DNA of 16,992 nucleotides from Treponema sp. Lineage in GTDB: Bacteria > Spirochaetota > Spirochaetia > Treponematales > Breznakiellaceae. Under the pieces are notes generated by a model that was not told the DNA's origin, made no database searches, and saw only the letters and a list, made by a program, of their open reading frames with translations. Shown one piece after another: positions 1 to 7,524 of this stretch. Location: contig JAISZZ010000163.1 of NCBI GenBank assembly GCA_031284385.1, positions 1 through 16,992 on the forward strand. The letters are read 5' to 3'. The position numbers and the translations under genes are program-made. Positions within the stretch are counted from its first letter, which is position 1. Each line of letters begins with the position of its first letter.

Positions 1-300
1 CAAAAACAGCGTGTCGCGATAGCGCGGGCGCTTGCCGCAAAGCCCCGCGTACTGTTCTGCGATGAGGCTACCAATGCGCTCGACCCGCAAACGACACGTT
101 CTATACTGACTCTGCTCCGTGATTTGCAGATGAAGCTGCAAATCACGGTGATTCTGGTTACCCACCAGATGGAGGTTATTCGCGCTATATGTCAGGAAGT
201 TGTGGTAATGGAAAACGGGCGTATTGTTGAAACGGGAACGCCCGCGGATATATTCGCCTCACCGCAAACGGACGCGGCAAAAAATTTAATCAACGGATAA
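1..300 (+). CDS. metN: MetN, methionine importer ATPase, C-terminal part (5' end outside window)
   Basis: This is the last 99 residues of an ABC transporter ATPase, open from the first base in frame 1 to the TAA at 298-300. It contains the tail of the signature helix (QKQRVAIARAL), the Walker B and D-loop (VLFCDEATNALDP), and the H-loop (VTHQM). The run DEAT-N-ALDPQTTRSIL is typical of MetN, and metI and metQ follow directly, so the methionine assignment is strong. It would energise uptake from the cytoplasmic face of the inner membrane. The protein stops about 35 residues after the H-loop, at SPQTDAAKNLING. The roughly 80-100 residue C-terminal NIL/ACT-like domain that senses methionine in E. 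coli MetN is therefore absent. The next start codon lies 3 bp after the stop. Confidence 0.93.
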   Translation, partial: QKQRVAIARALAAKPRVLFCDEATNALDPQTTRSILTLLRDLQMKLQITVILVTHQMEVIRAICQEVVVMENGRIVETGTPADIFASPQTDAAKNLING

Positions 301-303
301 AAA

Positions 304-957
304 ATGTCTGATATTATAGCATTACTGCCAAAATGCACGGCGCAAACTGTGTATATGACGTTTGTTTCGACTCTGCTTGCCTGTGTAATGGGATTTCCGC
401 TCGGTATCGTCCTGTATGGAACTTCACCGGGCGGTTTGTGGCCGCGCCGCATACTGTACAACGCGCTGTCCCACATCGTAAACGTATTGCGGTCGTTCCC
501 TTTCATAATACTGATGGTGCTTGTGATGCCGCTTTCCCGCCGAATCGTAGGGACGGGCGTAGGCCCTAAAGCAGTGATAATACCGCTCGCGATAGCGGCC
601 GCTCCCTTTGTGGCGCGTCTTACCGAATCGGCGCTACAGGAGGTCGATAACGGTGTGCTTACGGCGGCCCGCGCCATGGGTTCTACGGATATTCAGATAG
701 TAGAAAAAGTCCTGATACCGGAGGCTTTGCCGGCTCTGATTTCAGGGCTTGCGCTGACAATAATTACCATCATCGGTTATTCAGCGATGGCGGGCGCGAT
801 TGGCGGTGAAGGTCTTGGCGATATGGCCATACGTTACGGTTATTACCGGTTTCGTATGGATATAACTATTGCCGCCGTCATAATAATACTGTTGCTTGTG
901 GAAATTTTTCAGGCCGCCGGTACGCTGGCCAGCAGAAAATTGCTGTCGAAACGTTAG
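304..957 (+). CDS. metI: MetI, methionine ABC transporter permease
   Basis: A 217-residue inner-membrane permease, the usual length for MetI. Hydrophobic segments lie near residues 15-38, 61-77, 88-106, 146-168 and 187-206. The cytoplasmic coupling loop that docks on the ATPase (EAA motif) is clear at about residues 110-143: TAARAMGSTDIQIVEKVLIP followed by EALP. The GEGLGDMAIRYGY stretch after the fourth segment is typical of methionine and related permeases. Translation starts at the ATG 3 bp after the metN stop. There is no strong Shine-Dalgarno sequence, so it probably depends on translational coupling to metN. Two short hairpins separate it from metQ. Confidence 0.93.
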   Translation: MSDIIALLPKCTAQTVYMTFVSTLLACVMGFPLGIVLYGTSPGGLWPRRILYNALSHIVNVLRSFPFIILMVLVMPLSRRIVGTGVGPKAVIIPLAIAAAPFVARLTESALQEVDNGVLTAARAMGSTDIQIVEKVLIPEALPALISGLALTIITIIGYSAMAGAIGGEGLGDMAIRYGYYRFRMDITIAAVIIILLLVEIFQAAGTLASRKLLSKR

Positions 958-974
958 TAAAATGCGGCGGTACG

Positions 975-1032
975 GGCTGTTCCAAAATTGGAATAGCCAC
1001 TCTAATTTGATAGTTTGGCCTTGTATAAGGCT
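975..1032 (+). other. Two tandem hairpins between metI and metQ
   Basis: The first inverted repeat is 975-985 against 988-998, 11 bp with one G-U pair around a 2-nt centre (about 4 nt when folded). The second is 1018-1022 against 1027-1031, 5 bp with a GTAT loop, followed by an A-rich rather than T-rich stretch. Neither has a proper T tract, so a full terminator is unlikely. They could slow exonucleases or partly attenuate transcription, giving different metNI and metQ transcript levels. That role is inference from position. Confidence 0.45.
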
Positions 1033-1063
1033 AAAAATAAACGTTAATTCTTGAGGAGGAATT

Positions 1064-1873
1064 ATGATGAAAAGATTTACCATTAAAAGCGCGGTGGCAT
1101 TGGCACTTATGTTTGCCGCCGTCCTTCCGGTTATGGCTGGTGGTAAAAAAGACGGAAAGACTTTGAAAGTCGGGGCAACACCTGTACCGCACGCCGAAAT
1201 GCTGGCGGAAATTAAGGGTGTCCTTGCCAAAAAGGGTATTGATCTACAGATTATTGAGTTTACAGATTATATAGCCCCGAACGCGGCGCTGATTGCTGGC
1301 GATATTGACGCAAATTTTTTCCAGCATTTGCCATATTTAGAGGCTAATGCCGAATGGACAACAAAACTTGTCAGCGCTTTTGGCGTTCACATTGAACCAT
1401 TCGGGCTTTACTCAAAAAAGTACACATCGCTTGACGATATTCCCGACGGCGCGACAATCGCGATTCCGAATGACCCGACTAACGGCGGCAGGGCGCTGCT
1501 CTTACTCGCCGATAACGGCCTTATAGAACTGTCGCCTGATGCGGGTATTGAAGCTACTGTTCTCGACATAACGAACAACAGCAAAGGTCTGAAATTCCTG
1601 TCGCTGGAAGCAGCACAGCTTCCACGCAGTCTGGATGATGTTGAAGCGGCCTGCATAAACGGAAACTACGCGCTGGATGCCGGTTTAAATCCTGTGAATG
1701 ATTCGATAATTATTGAGGATGCCGATTCGCCGTATGTAAATATTGTTGTAGTTAATAAGGAAAAAGAAAACGATCCTCGTATCAAGGCGTTGAAACAGGC
1801 GTTGACTTCCGCTGAAATCCGGGACTTTATTCAGAATAAATGGCCGGACGGGAGCGTAGTCGCGATTTTCTAA
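1064..1873 (+). CDS. metQ: MetQ, periplasmic D/L-methionine-binding protein (NlpA family)
   Basis: A 269-residue substrate-binding protein of the NlpA/MetQ family. Family blocks are clear: NFFQHLPYLE (84-93), AIPNDPTNGGRALLLL (133-148) and INGNYALDAGL followed by DSPYVNIVVV (199-230). The start is fixed by a strong Shine-Dalgarno sequence (GAGGAGGA, 1053-1060). The N-terminus is a signal peptide (MMKRFTIKSAVALALMFAAV), with a likely signal peptidase I cut after VMA at residue 25. There is no cysteine at the end of the signal. The only Cys is C197, so unlike classical MetQ/NlpA it is not predicted to be a lipoprotein. The stop codon lies in the loop of a 3' hairpin. It should deliver methionine to MetNI. 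Confidence 0.93.
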   Translation: MMKRFTIKSAVALALMFAAVLPVMAGGKKDGKTLKVGATPVPHAEMLAEIKGVLAKKGIDLQIIEFTDYIAPNAALIAGDIDANFFQHLPYLEANAEWTTKLVSAFGVHIEPFGLYSKKYTSLDDIPDGATIAIPNDPTNGGRALLLLADNGLIELSPDAGIEATVLDITNNSKGLKFLSLEAAQLPRSLDDVEAACINGNYALDAGLNPVNDSIIIEDADSPYVNIVVVNKEKENDPRIKALKQALTSAEIRDFIQNKWPDGSVVAIF

Positions 1874-1893
1874 CTGCGGCGATAATTTTATTT
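1859..1893 (+). terminator. Weak terminator-like hairpin over the metQ stop codon
   Basis: The stem is 1859-1863 against 1876-1880, 5 bp including one T-G pair, with a 12-nt loop that holds the metQ TAA. A T-rich stretch follows (GATAATTTTATTT, 1881-1893). A near copy lies 57 bp downstream with a longer, perfect stem. Confidence 0.45.
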
Positions 1894-1908
1894 AAAAACA
1901 TAGAGTTC

Positions 1909-1944
1909 AAATTTTGCCGCGATTTTCTAATTGCGGCAAAATTT
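1909..1944 (+). terminator. Second, stronger copy of the metQ 3' hairpin
   Basis: A perfect 12-bp inverted repeat (1909-1920 against 1933-1944) with a 12-nt loop, GATTTTCTAATT. Its core, 1916-1937, matches 1859-1880 at 20 of 22 positions, so the end of metQ appears to have been duplicated. The T residues sit inside the stem rather than after it, so a Rho-independent role is plausible but not certain. It may also protect the metQ mRNA 3' end. Confidence 0.5.
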
Positions 1945-1964
1945 AAAATGTGTAGTGGGGTAAG

Positions 1965-2354
1965 GTGAAGTATATTTTTATTGCGTTTGGCGGCGCTCTC
2001 GGCGCTTTATGCCGTTACCTGTCGTCAAATTTTATCAACAAAATACTTAACATATATTTTCCCGCTGGAACATTAACGGTAAATATCGCGGGATCTCTTT
2101 TGATAGGTTTTTTATTTTCCGTGTTTGAAACACGTGGAGTTCCTGCTGAATTCCGTCTGTTTTTAATGACCGGTTTTTTAGGTGCCTACACTACATTTTC
2201 CACATACTCACTGGAAACTGTACATTATCTGTTGGATGGAAACATAAAACTCGCGGTGATAAACATATTTGTAAGTAATATAGCCTGTATACTATTTGTT
2301 TTTGCCGGTATAAAATTTGGTAAATTAGAATTGTTCAAAAACTTCAGTTTTTGA
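1965..2354 (+). CDS. crcB: CrcB/FluC fluoride exporter channel
   Basis: A 129-residue membrane protein with the three CrcB/Fluc signatures: FGGALGALCRY (8-18), GTLTVNIAGSLLIGF (35-49) and GFLGAYTTFSTYSLE (70-84). Four transmembrane segments fit the family's dual-topology dimeric channel, which lets fluoride leave the cytoplasm. Translation begins at GTG 1965. An in-frame TAG at 1953 excludes an earlier start, and the protein begins where homologues do, preceded only by a weak GGGG site. The gene is visibly more AT-rich than the metal and purine genes. It sits between inverted repeats at 1909-1944 and 2331-2358, the latter covering its own stop codon. No fluoride riboswitch consensus is visible upstream. 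Confidence 0.92.
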   Translation: MKYIFIAFGGALGALCRYLSSNFINKILNIYFPAGTLTVNIAGSLLIGFLFSVFETRGVPAEFRLFLMTGFLGAYTTFSTYSLETVHYLLDGNIKLAVINIFVSNIACILFVFAGIKFGKLELFKNFSF

Positions 2355-2358
2355 ACAA
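2331..2358 (+). terminator. 12-bp perfect palindromic hairpin over the crcB stop codon
   Basis: TTGTTCAAAAAC (2331-2342) pairs perfectly with 2347-2358 around a TTCA loop. The hairpin encodes the last residues of CrcB and contains its TGA (2352-2354). No T tract follows, and the stem reads the same from both sides. It could be a bidirectional terminator-like structure or a copy of a dispersed palindromic repeat. Confidence 0.5.
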
Positions 2359-2627
2359 CTTCCGCTTAAAAACGGCAGACACCCGCCGCAATGTTTTGTT
2401 TGTACTCCATAATAAAAATCAGTATGTTTTATGTAATTCTTTATGATCGTAAATAATGTGGGGTTCATTAACACTAATTATCCGCCTGACATGGTTTCCG
2501 CAAATTATTTTGGATAAGTTCACGTATTACGGACTTTAATCAAGTATACATTTATCGTTGAACTCACGTTACCATCATAAAATTTTCCGGAAAGTTAGTT
2601 TGTCCGGAATCCAGAAGGAGAGGTATC
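2359..2627 (+). promoter_or_regulatory. AT-rich leader region of the Ig-repeat lipoprotein gene
   Basis: About 270 bp without a gene. I could not pick a convincing -35/-10 pair; TTGAAC at 2558-2563 is the best -35 candidate but lacks a well-spaced -10. Close to the gene, TTCCGGA (2585-2591) and TCCGGAA (2603-2609) form a 7-bp hairpin with an 11-nt loop. The Shine-Dalgarno sequence AAGGAGAGG (2615-2623) follows, 4-7 nt before the ATG. The hairpin just upstream of the ribosome site could stabilise the mRNA 5' end. Confidence 0.4.
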
Positions 2628-5600
2628 ATGAATTATTTTTATGAAAGCCGTTCCAGCCAACTCAAAAAAACAAAAAAATCAACAGGATGGATGACAGGAT
2701 TTGTGGTTGTGGCAATGGTAACGGCGTTTAGTTTTATGCTGACAGCTTGTGAAGACATGGCGAGCGGGCTTGATGTTATATTACCCATAATCACAGGCAA
2801 CGGTGAAACACCTGTGTCGAATGGCGTAACGGTAACGCCCGGCCTTGTGGAATTAGGAAAAGGTGTCAATCAGAAGTTTACCGCCGCAATCACTGGCGGC
2901 GGTAAACAAACAGTAAAATGGCGTGTCGATGGAAACTCCGACGCGAACACAAAAATAGACGAAACGGGTCTTTTAACGGTGGGCCCAGACGAATCGGCTA
3001 AAACTCTAGTGATTAAGGCGGTTTTGAGCTCAAACATCACGAAATTCGGCTCGGCCATAGCGCTGATATTAGGCAATGACCGGCCCGTGGAAAACGGAAT
3101 ATCAGTAGCGCCTAAAATAATAACCGTCAATAAAAATACGAGGCAAACTTTTACCGCGTCATTGAGCGTGACCGGAGATCCGGAGGAAAATGTTGAATGG
3201 ACGGTAGAAGGCTCAAGTTTTGAAAGCGGCACCACTATCACCGGTGGTGTGTTGATAGTTGGCAAAAATGAATCGGCTAAAAGTCTTACCGTGAAAGCCT
3301 CAAAAAACGGCAAGTATGGTACAGCGATGGTTTATATCAAAGAGAATGGCGGAGCGCCATCTGATGGCGGCCCGTACCCGTCTAATCTGGGACTAGCAGT
3401 AATCCCGATTGAGGTTACGATGGACAAGGGTGATACGAGCAGTCCGTTTACAGCCAGCGCCAGCAAAAATGGTATAGCGATAGAAGATGTAAACTGGTCG
3501 CTGTATGGCGTAACCGATTCGGAAATTGCTAATGCGAGCGTAACTATAGGCCTTAACGAGACTGCATGGAAGATAGCAGTGAAGGCGGTGGCGAATGTAA
3601 CGGGTACGAACGAAACGGTATCAGGTAATGCGTTAATATATGTGCGTGGTAACGAAAAACCGTCCACGCCGGTAAACAACGGGGTGTTGATAAAACCGGA
3701 TAACGCTGCGATAGATGCCGGTTATAAAAAAAAGTTCACGGCGGAAGACAGCATAAGCGGCGGCGCCGCAGTCGTAACATGGCGGGTAATAGGAGGCAAA
3801 ACCGGCACCGCAGTAAGCGTCGATGGAGAACTTACCGTGGCTTCAGACGAAAAGGCGGTATACCTGACGCTAAGAGCGGAAATGAAAGACGGCAGCGGGC
3901 GGTATGGGAGCGTGCCGGTAAAGGTGTCAAAAAACGGTGGAAAAGACGACGGTCCGGTAACGAGTTGCGGAATAACGGTAGAACCTGACAAAATTACGCT
4001 CGCAAAAGGCCATAGAAAACAGTTTACGGCAAAAGATTCCGACGGAAATGTTATGAATGACGTGAACTGGTCGCTAGAACCAATCGATGTCTCTATGCAT
4101 GGGAGCACTATGATTAGCGAAAGCGGCGAAATCCGCATAGCGACGGACGAAAAGTTGACCGTCATAACCGTTTTTGCTAGGGACAAAAACAATTCAGATG
4201 TCTATGGCACCGCAATAGTAAATATCGGAGATGAGGAGGAAACGGGTGCGTGTATAACCGGCGTTAAGGTAACCCCAGAATCGGTAGATATGAATAGGGG
4301 TGAAACGCGGAAATTCAGCGCGGTAGTATTAGGAAATTCCGATCCACCGCAGAGCGTAACGTGGTCGGTAGAAAAATCGCCCGACGGAGTTTCAATCGAC
4401 TGTGCGACCGGAGTACTGACCGTGTCAACAACCGCATCGACAGGATCGCTGATTGTGCGGGCGACATCTACGAATGATACAACGAAATCCGGTACAGCAA
4501 CGGTGAATGTGGTTGACGTGTGTATCATTGTTGACGTGCGTGTAACTTCCCCGCTGGAGCAAATTGCACAGGGGGGACAGATGCAGTTCACCGCTATTGT
4601 GGGCAAACCCGGGAAACCGTCAACAAACGTGGACTGGAGTGTTGATTGCCCGTCACCCGGCGTAGTAATTGACGAAAACGGCTTTCTATCAGTGCCGGTA
4701 ACTACAGCGATTAATACACGTATTACTGTACGCGCTACATCGTGGCTTAGTCCCTTGATATCGGGAACAAAAACGATAACTGTGTCCGCCGGTATTGAAA
4801 ATGTTATGATAACTCCCGCTTCGAAAAACGTTGCCCGCGGTGACCGGTTACAGTTAAACGCGACAGTATACGGTTTTAACGGCGCTAAGCCGGACCAACG
4901 GGTAGTTTGGAGTATTGTCGAGACGGGAGTTGCCGCCGGCACATACATAGATACTTCCGGGATGTTGTATGTTTCGGCAAATGAAATGCTGAGTACATTG
5001 ACCGTTAAGGCGGCATCTGCAATAGATCCATCGAAATTCGGTACTGCAGTGATTTCTGTACAGATATTACATATCAGGTTTAAAAAACTGACAAACACGC
5101 TGCCCGTGTTGGATACGATTGTTTTAACCGGCATATCTGACGATAATGTAATGCTGCTCGGCGCTTACTACGGACGCGTAATACGTTCCACAGACGGCGG
5201 CGAAAATTGGCACAGGGTAGACTGCAAGTTTGACGAGGCCAACAACGCCTATATCGGCGTTGACGCGATGGCTTACGGTAACGGCGTGTTTGTGGCATCG
5301 GCAACCGATATGAACCCTTGGTATAAAGCGGAAGTCCCAATAGGGATAGTATACTCCACCGACAAGGGAACAACTTGGAATCGCGCGGCTTTGCCGGATA
5401 ATTTTAGGGTTCACCGGCTGCGTTACTTAAATAACAAATTCTTTGCGGTTGGCAATAACGGTAAAATATCGTATTCATCAGACGGCAAAAACTGGACGAT
5501 GATCTCGTCATCAAAATTCCCGTCAGACGGACTCATACGCGATATAACTTATGGAAATAATATGTATATTGCCGTAGGCTGTTCGCTTAACGGCGATCCG

Positions 5601-6074
5601 AAAATATCCTATTCAAGCAATCTAACAACATGGTATAGTTTGGCTGTCGACAACAGCGTGTTTCCGACGTATAATCCTAGAAAAAGTGGTGATATGAAAG
5701 CCTCCTTATCGCTGATTGCTTTTTCCGGCAATAAATTTTATGTATGGAATAACGAAGGCGTTCTGGGATCCTCGGCTTCAGGCACGGGAAACTGGGGATC
5801 GGAGAATTGGCAAAGAGATTATCCGCCGGAATTGCAGGGTATACCGTTTGGCAATCCATTTGACATAGCTGCTAAAAACTCCGAAACATTATTCATTACC
5901 GGCGGGATGAACCAGTTTGGAAACTGGTTCGCCTACACTGATAAGTCATCGTTAAGCGGATGGAAGTTTATAAGGCCCGATACGAGTAATTATTTACGGT
6001 ATGTTGCCGTGGCTTACTGCAAAGGACGTGTTATTATTTCCGATGTCGGAGGCAATGTGTACGGAACCTATTAG
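2628..6074 (+). CDS. Large lipoprotein with eight Ig-like (Big_2-type) repeats and a C-terminal Asp-box domain
   Basis: 1148 residues. A long basic N-terminus leads into a hydrophobic segment and the lipobox LTAC, with C41 as the lipidation site, so it should be anchored in the outer membrane or on the surface. Eight Ig-like repeats of about 90-97 residues begin near 66, 157, 255, 351, 448, 545, 636 and 724. Each opens with a variant of GVTVTPxxVxLxKGxxxxFTA, carries a central W-S/R-V strand, and ends in a TLTVKA or GTAxVxV strand. From about 813 to the end is a different domain with Asp-box motifs: STDGGENW (854), STDKGTTW (910) and SSDGKNW (950), plus a degenerate SSNLTTW. This suggests a BNR-like beta-propeller. 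The architecture is that of an adhesin or surface-recognition lipoprotein; the ligand is unknown. The start is set by AAGGAG 7 nt upstream. A strong terminator follows, so it is probably monocistronic. Confidence 0.88.
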   Translation: MNYFYESRSSQLKKTKKSTGWMTGFVVVAMVTAFSFMLTACEDMASGLDVILPIITGNGETPVSNGVTVTPGLVELGKGVNQKFTAAITGGGKQTVKWRVDGNSDANTKIDETGLLTVGPDESAKTLVIKAVLSSNITKFGSAIALILGNDRPVENGISVAPKIITVNKNTRQTFTASLSVTGDPEENVEWTVEGSSFESGTTITGGVLIVGKNESAKSLTVKASKNGKYGTAMVYIKENGGAPSDGGPYPSNLGLAVIPIEVTMDKGDTSSPFTASASKNGIAIEDVNWSLYGVTDSEIANASVTIGLNETAWKIAVKAVANVTGTNETVSGNALIYVRGNEKPSTPVNNGVLIKPDNAAIDAGYKKKFTAEDSISGGAAVVTWRVIGGKTGTAVSVDGELTVASDEKAVYLTLRAEMKDGSGRYGSVPVKVSKNGGKDDGPVTSCGITVEPDKITLAKGHRKQFTAKDSDGNVMNDVNWSLEPIDVSMHGSTMISESGEIRIATDEKLTVITVFARDKNNSDVYGTAIVNIGDEEETGACITGVKVTPESVDMNRGETRKFSAVVLGNSDPPQSVTWSVEKSPDGVSIDCATGVLTVSTTASTGSLIVRATSTNDTTKSGTATVNVVDVCIIVDVRVTSPLEQIAQGGQMQFTAIVGKPGKPSTNVDWSVDCPSPGVVIDENGFLSVPVTTAINTRITVRATSWLSPLISGTKTITVSAGIENVMITPASKNVARGDRLQLNATVYGFNGAKPDQRVVWSIVETGVAAGTYIDTSGMLYVSANEMLSTLTVKAASAIDPSKFGTAVISVQILHIRFKKLTNTLPVLDTIVLTGISDDNVMLLGAYYGRVIRSTDGGENWHRVDCKFDEANNAYIGVDAMAYGNGVFVASATDMNPWYKAEVPIGIVYSTDKGTTWNRAALPDNFRVHRLRYLNNKFFAVGNNGKISYSSDGKNWTMISSSKFPSDGLIRDITYGNNMYIAVGCSLNGDPKISYSSNLTTWYSLAVDNSVFPTYNPRKSGDMKASLSLIAFSGNKFYVWNNEGVLGSSASGTGNWGSENWQRDYPPELQGIPFGNPFDIAAKNSETLFITGGMNQFGNWFAYTDKSSLSGWKFIRPDTSNYLRYVAVAYCKGRVIISDVGGNVYGTY
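2876..2907 (+). repeat. Perfect 12-bp inverted repeat inside Ig repeat 1
   Basis: Positions 2876-2887 are the exact reverse complement of 2896-2907, with an 8-nt loop. The arms are GTTTACCGCCGC and its complement. It encodes part of the first Ig-like repeat (KFTAAITGGGKQ), so the pairing may be fortuitous, from glycine- and alanine-rich codons. Confidence 0.4.
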
Positions 6075-6105
6075 CAGCGTTTTGATGTAACGGTATTTTC
6101 ATTGA

Positions 6106-6140
6106 GGGGGCGGCTCTGCGTGGCGGAGCCGCCCTTCTTT
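6106..6140 (+). terminator. Strong Rho-independent terminator of the Ig-repeat gene
   Basis: GGGCGGCTC (6108-6116) pairs perfectly with GAGCCGCCC (6126-6134) around a 9-nt loop. G-U pairs can extend the base to 6106 and 6136, and TTCTTT follows. It lies 30 bp after the lipoprotein stop. This makes the longer reading frame upstream of 6240, which starts before this stem, unlikely to be translated. Confidence 0.9.
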
Positions 6141-6239
6141 ATATCACGCCTTCCGCCGCCTCGCGTTTCTCGCCAGCCTGTCCGCTGCGCCGTCTGGTTG
6201 ACGATAAGTAAATGTGATATATTTTTACCGGGAGGCATA

Positions 6240-7361
6240 ATGAAACCAGCGATATTTTTACTCGTTTTCACATTTGGGTTTTTGACGGACGGCCTAACGG
6301 CTCAATATGTAAACAAGGATAGGCATTACTGGTTTACGCTGGAAACAGGTAAAAACTTGTTTCGGCAGGGCGCTTACGGCGATGCGCTTGTCGCTTTTCA
6401 GGATGCGCGTAACGAGCGGCGGGAGATGTATTCAAAAATGGAGCGGGATCTTATCACGCTTTTTTCGCTGCCTGAAGTCCGCCGGATGAACGATTATCTG
6501 GACAGAATAGAGAAATATGCCGCAGAGCGGGGGCAGCTCGACGCTACGGCGGCGTTTAATGAGCTTCACTACAGAGTAGGGCGTGAGGCTCTCCGTAATT
6601 CCGGTCAAATCGCGCTGGACTATCTTGACCGCCTAAAAAGTTACCCCGAAGCGGATTATTGGATAGGCGAGACATACCGCTTGATGGGCGAAAACGAAAT
6701 TGCGCTGCGCCAATTTAACGAGGCGCTTGCCCACAGCGACAGGATGGAGAATCCTGCCTTTGCCGTGGAAATCCGCTACAAAATCGCCGACATCGAGCGT
6801 CTGCGGCAAAAATATAACGAAATGGAACGGCAATTACTAGCAATTCTCGAAAAAGATTCGCTTTGGAAGCAGGATGACGGAAATTTTGTCCGTGAAGCAA
6901 TGAACCGGACGATAGATAGTTCCGGTGCGAACCGTTTTTTACAGATGTACCGCTATAAAAACAGCGAAACTGAACGCGCTCACCGGTTGTTGGGGGAGTA
7001 TTTTTATGTTTCAGGAAGGCATAGCAAGGCCGTACCTCATCTAATTTTTGCTTTTTTGATTCAAAATACAACCATAATCGATGAAGTTATCGCCGAAGAT
7101 TTTGATTTTACGTTCACGAGCCTAGAAAATCTCATTCCCTTGCTTGCCAGACGGGATAATATCAAAAATTACATGAAAGAAACAGATTATTACAAAAATA
7201 TTTACTATTTTGCCGCCGCGCTTTACGCCACTGGTAAAGAAGCGCCCGCCCGCGAACTATGGAGTTTTCTAACGTCGCAAGGCGAAGCCGGCGAGTGGCG
7301 CGGACGTGCCGTCAACCAGTTACGCGGCCCATTCGTAGAAACTCCGCAAGAAATGCCATAA
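6240..7361 (+). CDS. Exported TPR-like protein, spirochaete type
   Basis: 373 residues from the ATG preceded by GGGAGG (6230-6235). An in-frame upstream ATG at 6102 would start before the terminator stem and add no signal sequence, so 6240 is chosen. Residues 1-21 form a signal peptide (MKPAIFLLVFTFGFLTDGLTA) with an A-x-A-like cut before QYVNK, so the protein should be periplasmic. Helical repeat character is seen at about 32-62 (GKNLFRQGAYGDALVAFQDA) and 124-165 (ALDYLDRL, YWIGETYRLMGENEIALRQF). Weaker repeats run on to about 345 (LYATGKEAPARELW). TPR proteins generally hold protein partners. No catalytic motif is visible and the partner is unknown. It stands alone between a terminator and the metal operon. 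TTGACG at 6198 is a possible -35, but its -10 is poorly spaced. Confidence 0.75.
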   Translation: MKPAIFLLVFTFGFLTDGLTAQYVNKDRHYWFTLETGKNLFRQGAYGDALVAFQDARNERREMYSKMERDLITLFSLPEVRRMNDYLDRIEKYAAERGQLDATAAFNELHYRVGREALRNSGQIALDYLDRLKSYPEADYWIGETYRLMGENEIALRQFNEALAHSDRMENPAFAVEIRYKIADIERLRQKYNEMERQLLAILEKDSLWKQDDGNFVREAMNRTIDSSGANRFLQMYRYKNSETERAHRLLGEYFYVSGRHSKAVPHLIFAFLIQNTTIIDEVIAEDFDFTFTSLENLIPLLARRDNIKNYMKETDYYKNIYYFAAALYATGKEAPARELWSFLTSQGEAGEWRGRAVNQLRGPFVETPQEMP

Positions 7362-7524
7362 ACCCACACTATCAATCCCCAAAATACCGCTTACCACATA
7401 TACTGTGCTTGAATTTTTGGGAGAATTCGCTGCGTTTTCCCATCAAAATGTTACAGAAATCAAAAGATTTGTTTGCCAGTTCTGGCAGAGAGCGACGAGT
7501 ATACCCTGTATATCGCTGGCGGGC

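Noticed and set aside
1007..1035. Separate metQ promoter (TTGATA at 1007-1012)
   Set aside because: No acceptable -10 at 16-18 bp; the region is better described as two hairpins in an operon spacer.
1874..1964. Fluoride (crcB) riboswitch ahead of the fluoride channel
   Set aside because: The expected conserved GGNGATGG-type start and pseudoknot are not present; the sequence is taken up by the duplicated hairpin.
4202..5134. Long minus-strand open frame (310 codons) antisense to the Ig-repeat gene
   Set aside because: A shadow of the repeat coding sequence: Thr/Val/Ser-rich translation, no ribosome site and no domain.
6102..6239. 46-codon upstream extension of the TPR-like gene at 6240
   Set aside because: It would begin before the stem of a strong terminator, lacks a ribosome site and would bury the signal peptide. 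ATG 6240 has GGGAGG upstream.
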